64,000 nucleotides of DNA, from the NCBI GenBank assembly GCA_964460795.1, contig CAYWRU010000002.1, positions 1 to 64,000 of the forward strand, written 5' to 3'. Of this stretch, positions 60,766 through 64,000 are shown piece by piece (the first letter of the stretch is position 1; each line of letters begins with the position of its first letter). The translations under genes were made by a program, and so were the position numbers. Under the pieces are notes generated by a model. That model was not told where the DNA came from. It worked only from the letters and a program-made list of their open reading frames with translations, and did no database searches. The DNA comes from CAZOOM01 sp964460795. GTDB lineage: Bacteria > Omnitrophota > Omnitrophia > Omnitrophales > Aquincolibacteriaceae.

Positions 60766-61476
60766 TTAGGCTTTGGGCGGAGCAGCCTGTTTCGCAGGCG
60801 CAGCAGCTCCCGCGTCCTTTTCCTTATCTTCGTCCTTCTTGCCCTTTTCAATGACTTCCGGCTGGACAGCTTCTGCGCCTTCAGCAGCAGGAGCGGCTTC
60901 TTCTTCAGCGCGCGGCGCATGAATCGCAACCACCACATCATCCTCTGGCAAAGTGCAGCGCACACCTTCGGGAAGCACAAGATCCTTGACATGCACGGTT
61001 CCGCCCAGTTTCAAGCCTTTAACATTCACATCAATTTTTTGCGGAATGGCCAGCGGCAAGCACTCCACTTCGATTTCATGATGAACTGTATCCAAAATAC
61101 CGCCCGACTTAATACCTTCAGCTTCATCGGCATGCAGCACCACAAGCGGAACATTGACCACGATTTTTTCCGTCATGGAAATCACGGTGAAATCGATGTG
61201 TGCAATATGATCCGTCACCGGATTATGTTGGATGGCTTTGATGCGGCAAGTACTCTCTTTAAGCTTGGCATCCTGAACATCCAAATCAATGATGACGTTG
61301 GCTCCGGCTTTCGTATGCAAAACCTTCTGAAGATCCCGGACTCCCACCTGAAGCGATACTGGCTTCATGCCATGACCATACACCACGGCAGGCACAAAAC
61401 CCGAGCGGCGGAGCCGTCCCGCAGTTCTTGATCCATCCGTCACTCTTGTCGTTGCAACTAAAGTTGTTTTTTCCAT
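60766..61476 (-). CDS. rplY: 50S ribosomal protein L25 (CTC form)
   Basis: This 236-residue general-stress-type L25 binds 5S rRNA. The N-terminal domain has AGRLRRSGFVPAVVYGHGMK and the C-terminal TL5 domain has HIDFTVISMTEKIVVNVPLV and VDVNVKGLKLGG-like DVNVKGLKLGGTVHVKDLVL. The last 45 residues are Glu/Ala/Lys-rich and probably disordered. The ATG at 61476 has GGAGGAA ahead. The order prs-rplY-pth is common. Confidence 0.95.
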   Translation of the reverse strand: MEKTTLVATTRVTDGSRTAGRLRRSGFVPAVVYGHGMKPVSLQVGVRDLQKVLHTKAGANVIIDLDVQDAKLKESTCRIKAIQHNPVTDHIAHIDFTVISMTEKIVVNVPLVVLHADEAEGIKSGGILDTVHHEIEVECLPLAIPQKIDVNVKGLKLGGTVHVKDLVLPEGVRCTLPEDDVVVAIHAPRAEEEAAPAAEGAEAVQPEVIEKGKKDEDKEKDAGAAAPAKQAAPPKA

Positions 61477-61565
61477 AAAATTGATTCCTCCTTGAATCGA
61501 ATCTAAAAAAGTTCAAACGCTATCAACGTTCGAGATGTTTGAAAGTCGCGGCTGACATGCCGCGT

Positions 61566-62561
61566 TTATGCTTCGACGCCCGCCTGTTCAAAAAGTGAAC
61601 TGACGGATACATGCGCATGGATACGCGCAATGGCTTCTGCCAGAAGGGGCGCCACAGAAAGTTGCTCTATTTTTCCGTTTTGTTTTTCCGGTAACACCGG
61701 AATTGAATTGGTAACCACTAATTTTGAAAGTTCTGAACTCTTAATGCGCTCAATGGCAGGACCTGCAAGGACCGGGTGAACGACCGCGGCAAAAATATCC
61801 AAGGCTCCGGCACGCTTCAGAGCGGCCGCAGCTTCGCAGATGGATCCGCCGGTGGAAATCATATCATCCACCATCACCACATTCTTCCCCTTCACTTCTC
61901 CGATAATATTCATGACATGCGTGGAGGTCGCGCTTTCGCGGCGCTTGTCCACAATGGCAAAAGGCGCCTGAAGCATGGAGGCGTAGGCGCGCGCCATTCG
62001 GGTTCCGCCCACATCCGGAGCCACCACAACCATGTTCGTAATTTTTCGATTCGTAAAATATTCGCCGAGTACTTTGATGGAATAAAGATGATCCACTGGG
62101 ATATCAAAAAATCCCTGGATCTGACCGGCATGCAAATCCATGGTCAAAACGCGGTCCGCACCCGCTTCCGTAATTAAATTTGCAACGAGTTTTGCCGTGA
62201 TCGGAACCCGAGGGCGATCTTTGCGGTCTTGACGCGCATAACCAAAAAAAGGAAGCACGGCCGTGATGCGCTGAGCGGAGGCGCGGCGCGCGGCATCAAT
62301 TAAAATCAAAAGCTCCATCAAGTTATCGTTCGGCGGCGTGCAAATCGACTGAACAATATAAACATCTTTTCCGCGCACATTTTCCCGAATCTGGACGCGA
62401 ATTTCTCCTTCGGGGAAACGGTCCACCAAGGCATCGCCCAAGGGTTTGCCTAAAAGCGATGCAATCTCCTCCACAAGCGGACGATTGGAATTTCCCCCAA
62501 AAATCGTGAGGGTGTCATCTTCCCGAAAATCTGAATGGTAGTTCTTTTTAGATACTTTCAT
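61566..62561 (-). CDS. prs: Ribose-phosphate pyrophosphokinase
   Basis: This 331-residue enzyme makes PRPP from ribose 5-phosphate and ATP for nucleotide, His and Trp synthesis. It has an N-terminal extension of about 15 residues, then TIFGGNSNRPLVEEIASLLG, the flexible loop FFGYARQDRKDRPRVPITAK, the PRPP-binding KNVVMVDDMISTGGSICEAA, and DLHAGQIQGFFDIPVDHLYS. A promoter with a perfect TATAAT is predicted directly upstream. Confidence 0.97.
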   Translation of the reverse strand: MKVSKKNYHSDFREDDTLTIFGGNSNRPLVEEIASLLGKPLGDALVDRFPEGEIRVQIRENVRGKDVYIVQSICTPPNDNLMELLILIDAARRASAQRITAVLPFFGYARQDRKDRPRVPITAKLVANLITEAGADRVLTMDLHAGQIQGFFDIPVDHLYSIKVLGEYFTNRKITNMVVVAPDVGGTRMARAYASMLQAPFAIVDKRRESATSTHVMNIIGEVKGKNVVMVDDMISTGGSICEAAAALKRAGALDIFAAVVHPVLAGPAIERIKSSELSKLVVTNSIPVLPEKQNGKIEQLSVAPLLAEAIARIHAHVSVSSLFEQAGVEA

Positions 62562-62593
62562 GAGTTGCCTTAAGACTGGGTTAAAGGCCGGGT

Positions 62594-62623
62594 ATTATAG
62601 GGAAAACAGGCCCTGGAATACAA
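62594..62623 (-). promoter_or_regulatory. Sigma-70 promoter of the prs-rplY-pth unit
   Basis: On the minus strand TTGTAT (62618-62623) and a perfect TATAAT (62594-62599) are 18 bases apart, about 32 bases before the prs ATG and just after the glmU stop. Confidence 0.65.
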
Positions 62624-62638
62624 GTCTGGTTTTTGAAG

Positions 62639-63916
62639 CTACTTTTTACGTTTTTTCTCAATTTTTAGCGGTTTGGCAGGTACCCCGGCCACGGTGGATC
62701 CCCGAGCCACCCGGGTTCTTGCGGTTACCACAGATCCAGCCCCGGTTGTAGAGCGATCTTCGAGGGTGACCGGAGCCACCAGGACCGTATTGGATCCCAG
62801 TTTGACCCCTTTGCCGATACGGCTAACGTGCTTATTTTTTCCGTCAAAATTGGCTGTAATCGTGCCGGCTCCGACATTGGTCCCATCTCCCAAAATGGCA
62901 TCGCCCAAATAAGCCAAATGCTTGGCCAAAACTTTTTTCCCGAGTTTGGACCGGTTCACTTCCACAAAACTTCCCACCGTGGAGTCGTCCTGAATTTCTG
63001 TTCCGCGCCGGATTTTAGCAAAAGGTCCGATCTGACAGCGTTTTCCAATTTTGACTCCGGCCTCAATAAAGGTCCAGGGATAAATCACCGTGTCAGGCCC
63101 AATCTCAATATTGGATTCTAAATACGTTTGATCCGGGCTGATAATTGTCACGCCTTTAGCCATGTGTTTTTCAACTTCACGCCGGTTCATCATTTGAATA
63201 GCCTCCGCCAGCTGTCCTTTTGAATTAATGCCCGCAGCTTCGTCCGAGCGCGCTAATGGAAATGCTGCGATTCTTTTTTCTTCTCGTGCTAAAATTTCGA
63301 TCGTATCCGTTAAATAATATTCTTTTTTAACATTATTGGGCTGAATTTTTCCAAGCGCCTCTTGAAGCGGCTTGGATTCAAAAAGATAAACTCCCGTATT
63401 AATTTCTTGAACCGCGCGCTCATCCTCCGTCGCATCTAACTCTTCTCGGATCGCGTAAAACGTTTCCCCTTGTCTCAAAATCCTTCCGTATCCCGCCGGA
63501 TTCTCGACCGTTGCCGATAACACGCCGACCACCGCGCCTGACTCCTGATGCGCTTGAATAAAATTCTGAAGCGTTTCAGCTTTCAAAAGCGGCATATCCG
63601 CAGGCCAGATCAAAACACTTTCTTTTGAGCTGCGGATAAATTTTCGGGCCATCATGACCGCATGTCCGGTACCGCGCTGAGGATTTTGTAAGATCCAATC
63701 CGGACGAACCGCTGCCTTAGGGTAACGCTTCTTTAAAAAATCCCGCACCTGTGTACCGTACGCGCCGCCCACAATCCCGATTTTGCGAATCCTAAGTGAT
63801 TCGAGCGTATCCAAAACATGCGCCAGCATCGGACGGCCCAGGATCTCATGAAGAACCTTCGCCTTTTCGGATTTCATCCGCGTGCCCTTGCCCGCCGCCA
63901 AAATGAGTGCACGCAT
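62639..63916 (-). CDS. glmU: Bifunctional GlmU (GlcN-1-P acetyltransferase / GlcNAc-1-P uridyltransferase)
   Basis: A 425-residue enzyme making UDP-GlcNAc, the precursor of both peptidoglycan and the lipid A made by the lpx genes in this window. The uridyltransferase half has LILAAGKGTRMKSEKAKVLH, QRGTGHAVMMA and EINTGVYLFESKPL. The left-handed helix half has HLAYLGDAILGDGTNVGAGT with the catalytic His, and NFDGKNKH. It is about 30 residues shorter than the E. coli enzyme, lacking the flexible C-terminal end, but the core is whole. The ATG lies three bases after the stop of the upstream permease gene. Confidence 0.95.
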   Translation of the reverse strand: MRALILAAGKGTRMKSEKAKVLHEILGRPMLAHVLDTLESLRIRKIGIVGGAYGTQVRDFLKKRYPKAAVRPDWILQNPQRGTGHAVMMARKFIRSSKESVLIWPADMPLLKAETLQNFIQAHQESGAVVGVLSATVENPAGYGRILRQGETFYAIREELDATEDERAVQEINTGVYLFESKPLQEALGKIQPNNVKKEYYLTDTIEILAREEKRIAAFPLARSDEAAGINSKGQLAEAIQMMNRREVEKHMAKGVTIISPDQTYLESNIEIGPDTVIYPWTFIEAGVKIGKRCQIGPFAKIRRGTEIQDDSTVGSFVEVNRSKLGKKVLAKHLAYLGDAILGDGTNVGAGTITANFDGKNKHVSRIGKGVKLGSNTVLVAPVTLEDRSTTGAGSVVTARTRVARGSTVAGVPAKPLKIEKKRKK

Positions 63917-63919
63917 GAA

Positions 63920-64000
63920 CTAACCTTTCAAACCTGTAAGCTTGATGCCTTCAACAAAAAATCGCTGATTAATAATAAATACGATCAAAATGGGGAGAAT
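63920..64000 (-). CDS. ABC transporter permease, C-terminal end only
   Basis: Only the last 26 codons are in the window: a hydrophobic end followed by INQRFFVEGIKLTGLKG. MalG/UgpE-type sugar permeases end in a very similar QRYFVxGLTAGAVKG, so this is probably the permease of a carbohydrate ABC importer. It is 3 bases upstream of glmU. Confidence 0.6.
   Translation of the reverse strand: MLPILIVFIINQRFFVEGIKLTGLKG

Noticed and set aside
60750..60992. 81-residue Arg/Lys-rich N-terminal extension of peptidyl-tRNA hydrolase
   Set aside because: It overlaps rplY in another frame, and homology begins at MKLIVGLGNP (60749).
1..64000. tRNA, rRNA, insertion sequences or prophage genes
   Set aside because: I saw no tRNA cloverleaf, rRNA segment, transposase, integrase or phage structural gene on either strand.

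Overview
The window looks like a chromosomal segment of a Gram-negative, probably uncultivated bacterium, most likely Candidatus Omnitrophota (Omnitrophica/OP3, PVC superphylum). The clues are an unbroken giant secreted ORF of a kind reported from that phylum, lipid A genes with a LpxC-FabZ fusion and LpxI, BamA and Skp, an exosortase-associated TIGR04073 protein, and many dispersed palindromic repeats. The phylum call is an inference, because no rRNA or tRNA gene was seen. Nearly all genes lie on the minus strand.

Region 1 (1-26133, minus) is one reading frame. It starts at a GTG at 26133 behind a signal peptide and runs off the left edge after 8711 codons with no stop found. In order it carries a TraB/Tiki-like region, a methyltransferase-like domain, a membrane-embedded M50 (site-2 protease-like) zinc peptidase, more membrane segments, a HAD phosphatase domain, a long helical stretch, a FabD-like acyltransferase domain, a second methyltransferase-like domain, winged-helix-like segments and two related modules resembling sigma-70 region 4 plus RNA polymerase alpha-CTD. 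Twenty-two copies of a pentapeptide R-[S/A]-E-[V/I/L/M]-R lie in this frame, mostly in linkers between domains, and no copy was noticed in the other genes. This is the most unusual signal here.

Region 2 (26.3-35.4 kb, minus) holds maf, a GT2 and a GT39-type glycosyltransferase, several short hypothetical or exported proteins, a small membrane protein coupled to valS, and a DUF4258/DUF2283 pair. Region 3 (35.4-42.2 kb, minus) is an amino-acid operon hom-thrC-(apgM-like)-lysC-cimA, covering aspartate to threonine plus the citramalate route to isoleucine. The apgM-like protein, in the place where homoserine kinase is expected, has lost the phosphoglycerate mutase active-site residues.

Region 4 (42.4-47.6 kb) has an exported small protein, msbA, a Gfo/Idh/MocA oxidoreductase with lpxB, and a TIGR04073 protein. 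Region 5 (47.6-64 kb, minus) is a long housekeeping and envelope array: ABC permease end, glmU, prs, rplY, pth, rpsF, ssb, rpsR, rplI, dnaB, bamA, skp, lpxC-fabZ, lpxA, lpxI, a sigma-54 activator and glnA. Many of these genes overlap by four bases.

A second layer runs through the window. Inverted repeats built from degenerate tandem heptamers, each copy with its own heptamer word, fill operon spacers and have also entered coding sequence in frame (valS twice, the giant ORF several times, the ends of the Gfo/Idh gene). Other dispersed palindromes (the MPD-type REP, GTGCCTGGCAC, CCCGCC/GGCGGG) do the same.
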